From Bacteroidales bacterium (lineage in GTDB: Bacteria > Bacteroidota > Bacteroidia > Bacteroidales > F082), in NCBI GenBank assembly GCA_017508895.1, contig JAFWRA010000221.1, positions 1 through 9,661 of the forward strand: a stretch of 9,661 bases of DNA, written 5' to 3'. The position numbers were made by a program, and so were the translations under genes. Below, in pieces: positions 1-5,840 of this stretch. Within the stretch, counting starts at the first letter, position 1. Every line of letters begins with the position of its first letter. The notes under the pieces were generated by a model. The model was not told the origin of the DNA and ran no database searches. It saw only the letters and a program-made list of their open reading frames with translations.

Positions 1-342
1 CCTAAACTCTTTGCCTTCAAGATAAATCCTGTTTTTCTTTCCTTCAGTGTTAAGCTTGCCGAAATTCATAATCATCAGGATGAAATCGATTGGGTCGATA
101 TTGAAATCCTTGATTTCGTCGCCGTGGTCTGTAAGAATGTGCGATAGCCCGAAGCCACCCTTACCTGTGGTTTTGTCGTTGGGCTTTCCCCAAACGAAAT
201 CAACAAATCCGACATCTTCACGATAGAAGGCTTTTGGACATTCTCCGTCTTTTACATTGCATAGGTGGGTCATGGCTTCTTTCGGTTTGCTCTCGAATTG
301 GGTGTAGATGGGCCCAAAGGCTCCTTGTTGTAACTCTTCCAT
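1..342 (-). CDS. BECR-fold (barnase/EndoU/colicin E5/RelE-like) nuclease-domain protein, partial
   Basis: The gene starts with ATG at 342 and runs off the left edge; 114 residues are visible, with no stop. Residues 1-40 hold a segment beginning MEELQQGAFGPIYTQF and continuing through a K-E-A stretch and D-G-E-C. Then comes the block VGFVDFVWG (about 44-52), a glycine-rich turn, and GLSHILTDHG (about 65-74). This 'D-x-V-W-G ... G-L-x-H-I ... H-G' layout is what I know from phage-associated BECR endoribonucleases (the PBECR and MuF C-terminal families), where the His is a candidate active-site residue. In that group the domain often sits at the end of phage head-associated proteins or acts as a toxin effector. 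No phage gene is visible here, so it may be a free-standing or domesticated copy. RNase activity is inferred from the family only. Recognition is from memory of motifs; the missing C-terminus limits certainty. Confidence 0.55.
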   Translation of the reverse strand, partial: MEELQQGAFGPIYTQFESKPKEAMTHLCNVKDGECPKAFYREDVGFVDFVWGKPNDKTTGKGGFGLSHILTDHGDEIKDFNIDPIDFILMIMNFGKLNTEGKKNRIYLEGKEFR

Positions 343-412
343 TTTCAATGTTTTTGTAATTGTTTCGCAAAGATGCAAACCTTGTCAAGACCTACCCGTT
401 GATTAAACGTTT

Positions 413-440
413 GTAGTCGACAGTAGTCGTTTGCTGTCGG
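413..440. repeat. Short direct plus inverted repeat upstream of the BECR gene
   Basis: GTAGTCG occurs twice, 10 bp apart (413-419 and 423-429). In addition CGACAG (418-423) is the inverse of CTGTCG (434-439) around a 10-base loop. The element lies about 75 bp upstream of the start codon at 342. It could be an operator or a small hairpin. There is no T-tract on either side, so it does not look like a terminator. Function unknown. Confidence 0.35.
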
Positions 441-470
441 ATAAGTGATAGGAAATGAAATGGATGTTAT

Positions 471-497
471 TTTGGAAATAAATCTTACATAAATCTG
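471..497 (+). promoter_or_regulatory. Weak candidate promoter for the structured RNA
   Basis: TTTG at 471-474 is followed by TAAATCTG at 490-497, which matches the Bacteroidetes -7 box TAnnTTTG at all but one position. The 15-base gap is shorter than the usual 19-21, so this is weak. It is listed because it would start a transcript near 503, just before the first RNA hairpin at 511, and no better candidate is visible between 343 and 510. Confidence 0.25.
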
Positions 498-502
498 TCA
501 TA

Positions 503-646
503 AATGGATTGTTTCGTGCCTCGCCATGACGCGAAGCGGCAGTGGGGCCAAAGTCCTGAAATCGAAGATTAGCTACGCTGAATCAGAGATTTCGACGTAG
601 TCAAAGGACGACCCTACCTCACCCCGATATGTAATGTCGGGTTTTT
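503..646 (+). ncRNA. Candidate structured small RNA, family unknown
   Basis: No reading frame of note lies here on +, yet the stretch ends in a strong + strand terminator, so something short must be transcribed into it. Three nested or consecutive foldings can be read by eye. Hairpin 1 pairs 511-518 with 530-537 (8 bp, two of them wobble pairs). A long stem-loop pairs 542-547 with 612-617, 553-557 with 605-609, 573-577 with 596-600, and 580-584 with 588-593 (one bulge). The terminator hairpin is 623-641. Expected length is about 140 nt. It lacks the conserved marks I know for tmRNA, RNase P RNA and SRP RNA, and its separate hairpins do not look like the single long rod of 6S RNA. It could also be a leader of the gene at 823, but the terminator would then have to be an attenuator. 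Start is inferred; the end is better supported. Confidence 0.42.
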
Positions 647-650
647 ATAT
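623..650 (+). terminator. Intrinsic terminator of the candidate RNA
   Basis: CCCGATAT (623-630) pairs with ATGTCGGG (634-641) over an 8-bp stem with one wobble and a GTA loop, followed at once by TTTTTATAT. The T-tract is only on the + side; read on the - strand the hairpin is followed by GGTGAGG, so it acts on + transcripts. Confidence 0.75.
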
Positions 651-799
651 AACGATGAAGACGGCTACTGGAAGGCCGCAGCCATAGATGCCCGCCAGCG
701 CACAAGCCAGCGCAGGCATGACACGGCTGCTTGTCTCCGCCATAGGTGTGACACGGTCATTAGAATAATTCGTAGCAAACGTGTCATATTCACTCATAA
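645..799 (-). CDS. Possible 50-residue single-pass membrane peptide
   Basis: An open frame from ATG at 799 to a TAA at 645-647 encodes 50 residues. The first half is polar (starts MSEYDTFATNYSNDR). The second half, about residues 27-50, is almost purely hydrophobic and Gly/Ala rich (ALACALAGIYGCGLPVAVF and onward), like one membrane segment running to the C-terminus. The 110 bp that encode this part are more GC-rich than the flanking noncoding DNA, which hints at coding. Against it: no convincing -7 box or ribosome site precedes the start, and I recognise no family. The same frame is open further upstream, to 1010, but that part lies antisense within the aminotransferase gene and looks like a shadow. 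Treat as a guess. Confidence 0.25.
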
Positions 800-804
800 A
801 TGTA

Positions 805-812
805 TATATTTG
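805..812 (+). promoter_or_regulatory. Candidate -7 box (TATATTTG) of the MalY-type gene
   Basis: TATATTTG fits TAnnTTTG exactly and ends 10 bases before the ATG at 823, which would give a leader of only a few nucleotides. No TTG lies about 19 nt upstream, so the -33 half is missing. Either the gene has a nearly leaderless transcript, or the match is chance and the promoter is elsewhere. Confidence 0.4.
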
Positions 813-822
813 CAACACGAAT

Positions 823-2100
823 ATGGATAGACGAGAATTTATCAAAGTTGCTTCAGTAGGGGCCTGCGCTGCAGCCTTGCTTCCCTCGGTCGGTGGTTTG
901 TTGACGGGTTGTACTACTGTCATCAGTGACGGTGATAGTGGCGTTGACATTGACAGTGGAAAATGGGATTTCGACGAAGTGGTTGACCGTTCAGGGACGT
1001 GGAGCATCAAGTACGGACGGGCTTCCGAGAATCAGATTCCCATGTGGATTGCCGACATGGACTTCCGGACGGCGCCAGCTGTGTCGTCGGCCATGAAAGA
1101 GCGGCTGAACCGTGACGTGCTGGGCTATACTTTTACACCGGATGAGTTCTACCAAAGCATCATCGATTGGGAGAAAGAAATGCATGACTGGCGTGTGGAT
1201 AAGGAGTGGGTCTCTTACTGCCCCGGTGTCATCACCTCCATCAACCAGGCTTACCTCACCTTTACTCATCCTGGAGACGGCATTGTCGTTATGCCTCCTG
1301 TTTACAACCTCTTCCGGATGTACGCTGAAAGGCTGGACCGTCAGGTCATCGACAATCCCTTGCTCTTCGACGGCAAGCATTATCAGGTAGATTTTGACGG
1401 ACTGGAAAAGACGCTCTCCCGCAAGGATGCCAAGATTCTTGTCCTTTGCAATCCCCACAATCCGGCAGGTCTTGTCTGGGATCGTGATGTGCTCAGACGG
1501 ATTGCCACCCTATGTCGCCAGAATGGGGTGCTGGTCATCTCGGATGAGATTCATGCAGACCTTACCCTCTATGGTCGCCGACACACCCCGTTTTGTAGTG
1601 TCAGCGAGGATGCGGCAGCCATAGGCCTCGTTTTTGCTGGTCCCACCAAGTCCTTCAATTTGGCAGGAGTGTCGATGACTGCCTACTGTGTCATACCCAA
1701 TGAGGAACTGAGGCAACCTTTTCAGAAGCAGCTGAGGGATGCTAAACTTGACGAAGCTCCCATTGCCAGCCTTGTCTCCACTATCGCTGCCTACACGGAA
1801 GGGACCCCATGGCTGCAATCGCTCAAGGAGTACCTACAAGGTAATATTCGGGAAGTCATCGATTTCTTCTCCACAAACGATTTGGGCATCAAGGCCATTC
1901 CGCCTCAGGCTTCTTTCCTTGTTTGGCTGGACTGTCGGGCGATGGGGCTTGGGCAGGATGAACTGATGCGATTCTTTTCGGACAAAGGCCTCTTGTTGAG
2001 CAACGGGGCTGCTTACGGTCAAGGCGGAGAAGGATTCGTCCGCATGAACATAGGCTGTCCCCGAAAAATCGTGAAGGAAGCGTTGGGAAGAATCCTATGA
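823..2100 (+). CDS. MalY/PatB-family PLP-dependent C-S lyase (aminotransferase fold), Tat-like lipoprotein
   Basis: A fold-type I PLP enzyme of 425 residues. From about residue 48 it follows E. coli MalY closely: FDFSKVVDRHGTW in MalY matches WDFDEVVDRSGTW here. Key sites are present: NPHNPAG with Asn213, SDEIH with Asp241 (cofactor ring nitrogen), PTKSFN with Lys276 (Schiff base), and FVRMNIGCPR with Arg407 (substrate carboxylate). Family members cleave cystathionine or cysteine to pyruvate, ammonia and a thiol; the exact substrate here is unknown. The odd part is residues 1-46, absent from cytosolic MalY/PatB: RREFIK (twin arginine), a hydrophobic stretch, and the lipobox L-T-G-C at Cys30, followed by a short Asp/Gly linker. 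This points to export as a folded lipoprotein by Tat. A GTG at 781 in the same frame would add 14 residues ahead of the signal, so ATG 823 is preferred. The family is sure; the location is inferred. Confidence 0.88.
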   Translation: MDRREFIKVASVGACAAALLPSVGGLLTGCTTVISDGDSGVDIDSGKWDFDEVVDRSGTWSIKYGRASENQIPMWIADMDFRTAPAVSSAMKERLNRDVLGYTFTPDEFYQSIIDWEKEMHDWRVDKEWVSYCPGVITSINQAYLTFTHPGDGIVVMPPVYNLFRMYAERLDRQVIDNPLLFDGKHYQVDFDGLEKTLSRKDAKILVLCNPHNPAGLVWDRDVLRRIATLCRQNGVLVISDEIHADLTLYGRRHTPFCSVSEDAAAIGLVFAGPTKSFNLAGVSMTAYCVIPNEELRQPFQKQLRDAKLDEAPIASLVSTIAAYTEGTPWLQSLKEYLQGNIREVIDFFSTNDLGIKAIPPQASFLVWLDCRAMGLGQDELMRFFSDKGLLLSNGAAYGQGGEGFVRMNIGCPRKIVKEALGRIL

Positions 2101-2188
2101 GATAGCAGCAGTCCCCGTTCTCCCGAATTTGCAATTCTAGAGGCGAGAATGTCAGCATTTGCAATGCGGAAAAACACCGCCATTCGAC

Positions 2189-3295
2189 TTATTCCAACTT
2201 CCCTGAGCGTTTGAGGCGAGACTCAAGCGGAGTCTTTGTCGCAGAAAGGTCATAGGTGTTGACCTCGGTTTGTTGACCTTCGATGTAGAACTGGAGCGTG
2301 GCACCGTCGGCGCGAACGTCCATGGTAACCGGAGCACCCATCACAAGAGGCAGGTTGATGTCGTCATGACCCGCAGGAAAGCCACACATGACGGGAATGT
2401 TGTAAGCCGTAAGATAGGAGTGGAGCATCGCTTCCACACTCTCGTAGTCGAACTCGCTGCCACAGCTGACAAACGACCCAAGGATGACCCCCTTGCAACG
2501 TTCAAGAACACCGTTCATGGCAAGGATGTTGAACTGACGGTCGATGTTGTGCATCGATTCCCCCACCTCCTCAATGAACAGAATGATGTCATCAGCTTGG
2601 GTGGCGTCGGCTTGAGTGCCAAGGTTGGGAGCGAAGGTGCAGAGATTGCCGCCTACGAGCACGCCTTGGGCATGTCCGGTGATGTTTTGTGGATGTATTG
2701 GGAGTTCATAACGTGGCACCTGACCCATCAGCAAGTCGCGCATCAGGGTGCTGGTAGCATCCGTGCCACCGGCAGCAAGGAACGAACTCATTGTTCCGTG
2801 TAGGCTCATCACACCAGCTCGGCTTTCTAGGCCGTGCAACGTGGTGATGTCGCTGAAGCCCACAAGCCATTTTGGATTTGCCTTGAAGTCGTTGTAGGAC
2901 AAATGGTTGATGAGTTGAATAGTGCCATATCCGCCACGGTTGCAGATGATAGCTTTAATTCCTTTTCGATTAAGAGCCCAACGCAGGTCGCTGACGCGCT
3001 CCTCGACGGTGCCAGCATACTTGTCTTGGTATATCTTGCCCACATTGGGACCAATGATAGGTGTCAGTCCCCAACCACGTAACACTTCGGCGGTGCGTTC
3101 CACGTTCTCCATCGGCGTATAGTAGGATGGAGAGATGAGTGCCACCGTGTCGCCCTCCACTAAGTAGTTGGGCTTCTCACATTGTAGCTTCACTATCCCA
3201 TTCTCAGGGTCGGTCGTTTCTTTTTTGCATGCGATCATAACACCGCAGAGGATAAAGATGGCGGTGAGCATCCAGCGTGTTGTCTGTTTCTTCAT
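2189..3295 (-). CDS. S66 family LD-carboxypeptidase, lipoprotein
   Basis: A 368-residue serine peptidase of the S66 (LdcA/MccF) family. LdcA members remove the terminal D-alanine from muropeptide tetrapeptides; MccF members cleave microcin C-type conjugates. The N-terminus is a lipoprotein signal: KK, a hydrophobic core and Cys23 (I-A-C). The catalytic triad can be placed: Ser148 in GFSDIT, Glu242 in LFIEEVGE, and His310 in FPAGHDDINLPL. The nucleophile is preceded by the family's N-R-G-G-Y-G block (119-124). E. coli LdcA is cytoplasmic and lacks a signal, so this copy should act outside the inner membrane, on cell-wall peptides in the periplasm or at the outer membrane. The gene lies 112 bp downstream of arginine deiminase on the same strand, with a hairpin between. 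I see no clear promoter of its own, so readthrough is possible. It converges with the MalY-type gene across 88 bp. The family is sure; the substrate is not. Confidence 0.87.
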   Translation of the reverse strand: MKKQTTRWMLTAIFILCGVMIACKKETTDPENGIVKLQCEKPNYLVEGDTVALISPSYYTPMENVERTAEVLRGWGLTPIIGPNVGKIYQDKYAGTVEERVSDLRWALNRKGIKAIICNRGGYGTIQLINHLSYNDFKANPKWLVGFSDITTLHGLESRAGVMSLHGTMSSFLAAGGTDATSTLMRDLLMGQVPRYELPIHPQNITGHAQGVLVGGNLCTFAPNLGTQADATQADDIILFIEEVGESMHNIDRQFNILAMNGVLERCKGVILGSFVSCGSEFDYESVEAMLHSYLTAYNIPVMCGFPAGHDDINLPLVMGAPVTMDVRADGATLQFYIEGQQTEVNTYDLSATKTPLESRLKRSGKLE

Positions 3296-3312
3296 ATTCT
3301 TATAAGCTAAAT

Positions 3313-3350
3313 TGACAATAAAAGGAGTTGCGAACCATCGTAACTCCTTT
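3313..3350 (-). terminator. Hairpin terminator downstream of arginine deiminase
   Basis: AAAGGAGTTGCGA (3321-3333) pairs with TCGTAACTCCTTT (3338-3350): 13 bp with one wobble and a 4-base loop. On the - strand it is followed by TATTG, so the stem itself ends in TTT and the T-tract is short. It sits between two - strand genes and probably ends or weakens the arcA transcript. Confidence 0.65.
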
Positions 3351-3407
3351 GCTCATTTTTGTCTTGAATATTTTCGGATCTTATTTCTATCGTCAAATAC
3401 TGTATTA

Positions 3408-4655
3408 TTACCATTCCACCGCCATGCGTTGCACCGGCATCGTCATGCATCGGGCGCCGCCGCCACCGCGCGAGAGCTCGTTGCCCTCGAAGGCGACGAT
3501 GCACTTCCTCACGTTGTTCAGGTTGACCTTGTTGTTGGCCACATCGGCAGCTGTGATGATGTTGAAGCCGGCCTTGTTCAGTGCTTCCAAGGTGTGCTGG
3601 TTACGGCCGTAGCCGATGAACTTGCCAGGCTCGAAGCAGAAGAAGTTGCAGCCACTGTGCCATTGCTCGCGGGCAGCGAAGTCGAGGTTGCGGTTGCCGC
3701 AGTAGACGGGCTCCAAGTCGATGCCGAGACCCTTCAGTCCGGCAAGCAGGTTGGGCACTTCCTGACCGACAGCTTTCTGGCCATCGATGGTGATATGGAA
3801 GGTCTTGAAGGAATTACTCATGATGACGGGCTCATAAATCATGCATCGGTCGACATCCAGCATGGTGAACACCATGTCGAGATGGATGAATGACTCAGGC
3901 GTTAGCGGAAGCTCTTGGAAAATCAGATGCTTTACACCGGGCTTGGTCTTCAGGTGTTCCACCAACGACTCAACGCCGTGCATGTTGGTGCGTGAGCCCA
4001 GGCCGCAGATGATCACGTCGTCACGTATGATCTGAACATCGCCGCCTTCCACCGTGCCTTCACCATGGATGTCGTAGGTCAACACAGGGTTGATGACTTT
4101 GGTCTCAAACAGGGGATGGAGGTTGTAGATGCTGTTCAGAATCAGGCACTCGCGGGAGCGTACCGTCGTAGCCATGTTGCTGATCATGATGTTGTCGAAC
4201 ATGGTGAACGAGGCGTCACGCATGAAGAACAGATTGGGTATCGGCAGCAGGGCGTATGGGTCTTTGTTGATGAAGGTGACGTCCTCCAAACGGACGCCTT
4301 CGATGAGTTGACGGGAAAGGTCCTCGGCCGACAACGAATTCAGGTAGGGGGCAAGAAATGCCTTGTCCTCGACCTTGCAGATCCGGTTGACCATGCTTGT
4401 CTTGACATTTTCCATCTTTAAGATGTCGGTCAACAGGTCGCGGATTTCGTGGACCTCAGCCACCTTTTGCAGCACTTTCTTGAAATAACCGTATTCTTTT
4501 TGAGCGACTTGCATGTTCAAGATGTCGCTGAAGAGGAAAGTATGTGCGTTTTCTGGGGTAACTTTCTCGAGTTCTGGGCCAGGGGTGTGCACCAAAACGT
4601 GTTGGAGTTTTCCTATTTCCGAGTTTACACTGACGTTGATTCCTTGTGAATCCAT
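3408..4655 (-). CDS. arcA: Arginine deiminase
   Basis: Hydrolyses arginine to citrulline and ammonia (EC 3.5.3.6). The 415-residue length fits bacterial arginine deiminases. All catalytic positions are visible: Asp147 in FFMRDASF, Glu203 in GTVEGGDV, His258 and Asp260 in FIHLDMVFTMLD, and the nucleophile Cys403 in GGGGARCMTMP. The N-terminal VNSEIGKLQHVLVHTPG block is also typical. No signal peptide, so it is cytoplasmic. In the classic pathway arcB (ornithine transcarbamylase), arcC (carbamate kinase) and an arginine/ornithine exchanger sit next to it; none is here, so the product may feed another route, or the enzyme may serve mainly for ammonia release, acid resistance or arginine depletion. 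It appears to be a single-gene unit: a strong promoter lies at 4717-4746, giving a leader of about 55 nt, and a hairpin follows the stop. Confidence 0.95.
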   Translation of the reverse strand: MDSQGINVSVNSEIGKLQHVLVHTPGPELEKVTPENAHTFLFSDILNMQVAQKEYGYFKKVLQKVAEVHEIRDLLTDILKMENVKTSMVNRICKVEDKAFLAPYLNSLSAEDLSRQLIEGVRLEDVTFINKDPYALLPIPNLFFMRDASFTMFDNIMISNMATTVRSRECLILNSIYNLHPLFETKVINPVLTYDIHGEGTVEGGDVQIIRDDVIICGLGSRTNMHGVESLVEHLKTKPGVKHLIFQELPLTPESFIHLDMVFTMLDVDRCMIYEPVIMSNSFKTFHITIDGQKAVGQEVPNLLAGLKGLGIDLEPVYCGNRNLDFAAREQWHSGCNFFCFEPGKFIGYGRNQHTLEALNKAGFNIITAADVANNKVNLNNVRKCIVAFEGNELSRGGGGARCMTMPVQRMAVEW

Positions 4656-4716
4656 AAAAAGCTATTTAGTGAAACAATGAGAGCCTTGCTTGTTGGCAGG
4701 ACTCCAAATATGGGTG

Positions 4717-4746
4717 CAAAATTACGTTTTTTTTCGAAGATTCCAA
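4717..4746 (-). promoter_or_regulatory. Bacteroidetes-type promoter of arcA
   Basis: Read on the - strand: TTG (4746-4744), a 19-base spacer containing an A8 run, then TAATTTTG (4724-4717), an exact TAnnTTTG. Transcription should start near 4711. This is one of the two best promoters in the window. Confidence 0.72.
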
Positions 4747-4801
4747 TGAAAAAAAGTGAAAATCCTTTCTTTGATAGGGACATTTGAAGCATAATATGCT
4801 G

Positions 4802-5584
4802 TCAATCACCATGAAAATCTATGTCTTCATCCATGTTGTAGGCCCTAAATCTAAGTTTCTCCGGCTGCTGTATGTTGAGGAACAAAGGTTCGTACTGGCC
4901 AGTGCCCCAATTGCCCACCAGGGTGGCCTCAATTGTTAATTTTTTCAGTTCATCGATAAACTGGTCGCGTGGAACAGGGTAGGCGCCAAGACTCATCAGA
5001 TGGTTGGTCTCCTGCTGGCAGTCAATGAGTTTGAAATCGTGGCTTTGCAAGAACTGGTGCAAGGCATAGAAGGCAACCTTGGAAGCGTCTGTCTCAAGGT
5101 GGAACATCGACTCTCCGAAAAACACCTGACCGATGGAAACGCCGTAAAGCCCTCCCACGAGCTCGTCGTCGTGATAGGTCTCAAAGGAATGGGCGATGCC
5201 CAACTCATGGAGATGACAATACGCTTCGATCATTTCATCCATAATCCAGGTCCCGTCTTGGTCTTTGCGGGGCGTCTCGGCACAATGCAACATCACCTCT
5301 TGGAATTGGGTGTCGATTCGGGTCTCAAATTTTCCCGACCTCAGTGTGCGTCTCAGCGACTTGCTGACCTTCATCTCACCAGGACGGATGATCAGCCTCG
5401 GGTCGAGCGACCACCACAACAACGGCTCGTTTTCGCTGTACCAAGGGAAGATACCGTTGGCGTAGGCCACTATCAGACGCTGGGGAGAGAGGTCACCGCC
5501 AAAGGCAAGCAGCCCTTCGTCGTTGGCACGATTGGCAGGCGGAAAGAAACAGTCGTCGTCGTTGAGTTGGTACAAGATGTTCAT
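4802..5584 (-). CDS. aat: Leucyl/phenylalanyl-tRNA--protein transferase
   Basis: Transfers Leu or Phe from aminoacyl-tRNA to proteins with an N-terminal Arg or Lys (EC 2.3.2.6), marking them for ClpS/ClpAP in the N-end rule; cytoplasmic. From MNILYQL the protein is 260 residues, somewhat longer than E. coli Aat. Family blocks follow in order: GLLAFGGDLS, AYANGIFPWY, LLWWSLDPR (the usual WWSPDPR with Leu for Pro), GTWIMDEMIEAY, ELVGGLYGVSIGQVFFGESMF, and KLIDCQ with N-H-L-x-S-L-G. The start at ATG 5584 is chosen because the family begins there and because an upstream in-frame TTG at 5605 falls inside a perfect -7 box (5603-5610) and so cannot lie in the transcript. It is divergent from truA; the shared gap is filled with 7-bp repeats. 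No convincing terminator follows the stop. Confidence 0.93.
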   Translation of the reverse strand: MNILYQLNDDDCFFPPANRANDEGLLAFGGDLSPQRLIVAYANGIFPWYSENEPLLWWSLDPRLIIRPGEMKVSKSLRRTLRSGKFETRIDTQFQEVMLHCAETPRKDQDGTWIMDEMIEAYCHLHELGIAHSFETYHDDELVGGLYGVSIGQVFFGESMFHLETDASKVAFYALHQFLQSHDFKLIDCQQETNHLMSLGAYPVPRDQFIDELKKLTIEATLVGNWGTGQYEPLFLNIQQPEKLRFRAYNMDEDIDFHGD

Positions 5585-5602
5585 GACCTTACAAATGGAG
5601 CG

Positions 5603-5610
5603 CAAAGATA
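5603..5610 (-). promoter_or_regulatory. -7 box (TATCTTTG) of aat
   Basis: Exact TAnnTTTG on the - strand, 18 bases upstream of the ATG at 5584, giving a leader of about 10-15 nt. A -33 box 19 bases upstream would fall at about 5630-5632, inside the second heptad repeat unit, where no TTG exists. The box also rules out the TTG start at 5605. Confidence 0.55.
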
Positions 5611-5620
5611 GGGATTTTTT

Positions 5621-5758
5621 GAATGTAGAATGTAGAATGCAGAATGTGGAATGCAGAATGTGGAATGTAGAATGTGGAATGTAGAATGCAGAATGTAGAA
5701 TGCAGAATGTAGAATGTAGAATGCAGAATGTGGAATGTAGAATGCAGAATGTAGAATG
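5621..5758. repeat. Heptanucleotide tandem repeat, 19 units of GAATGTA/GAATGCA/GAATGTG
   Basis: Nineteen head-to-tail 7-bp units run without a break from 5621 to 5753, followed by a partial unit GAATG. Every unit starts GAATG; only the last two bases vary. In order they are TA, TA, CA, TG, CA, TG, TA, TG, TA, CA, TA, CA, TA, TA, CA, TG, TA, CA, TA (counting the fifth base G as fixed, these are bases 5-7 minus the G). The array lies between the -7 boxes of aat and truA. It has no spacers, so it is not a CRISPR array. Slippage could change its length between strains. Confidence 0.95.
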
Positions 5759-5772
5759 ATATCTAATTCAGC

Positions 5773-5793
5773 ATTCTTAATTCTTAATTCTTA
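5773..5793. repeat. Three tandem copies of ATTCTTA
   Basis: Three perfect 7-bp copies. Read on the other strand the unit is GAATTAA in the phase of the large array, so it shares the GAAT core and the 7-bp period with it. It ends at the place where a -33 box for truA would be expected (about 5793-5795). Confidence 0.85.
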
Positions 5794-5814
5794 AATCTGC
5801 ATTTAGTTTTTCTC

Positions 5815-5822
5815 TATTTTTG
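5815..5822 (+). promoter_or_regulatory. -7 box (TATTTTTG) of truA
   Basis: Exact TAnnTTTG, 18 bases before the ATG at 5841, the same spacing as for aat on the other strand. No TTG stands 19 bases upstream. The in-frame TTG at 5820-5822 is part of this box and so is not the start codon. Confidence 0.55.
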
Positions 5823-5840
5823 TGCCTTAAAACAAAACCA

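Noticed and set aside
503..646. tmRNA, RNase P RNA, SRP RNA or 6S RNA
   Set aside because: Length and visible sequence marks do not fit the first three, and separate hairpins do not fit the rod shape of 6S RNA.
582..830. + strand open frame through the terminator region that reads Y-N-D-E-D-G-Y-W-K and onward
   Set aside because: It has no ATG start and passes through the terminator hairpin; the hydrophobic frame on the other strand is a better, though still weak, candidate.
2101..2188. A terminator between the convergent MalY-type and S66 genes
   Set aside because: Only a 4-bp GCGG/CCGC hairpin is visible (about 2166-2180), with no T-tract.
2270..2803. + strand frame of 177 codons
   Set aside because: It is antisense to the S66 peptidase, whose triad is intact on the other strand.
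3312..3893. + strand frame of 193 codons
   Set aside because: It is antisense to the catalytic C-terminal part of arginine deiminase and starts in the terminator hairpin; a shadow.
4788..4800. Palindrome AGCATAATATGCT just after aat as a terminator
   Set aside because: The two arms meet around one base, so an RNA hairpin would be short, and no T-tract follows on the - strand. It could be a protein site, but nothing supports that.
5000..5611. Long + strand frame of 203 codons
   Set aside because: It is antisense to aat, which has all family motifs; the product has no recognisable features.
5621..5758. The array as a CRISPR
   Set aside because: Units are 7 bp, directly joined, with no spacers and no cas genes nearby.
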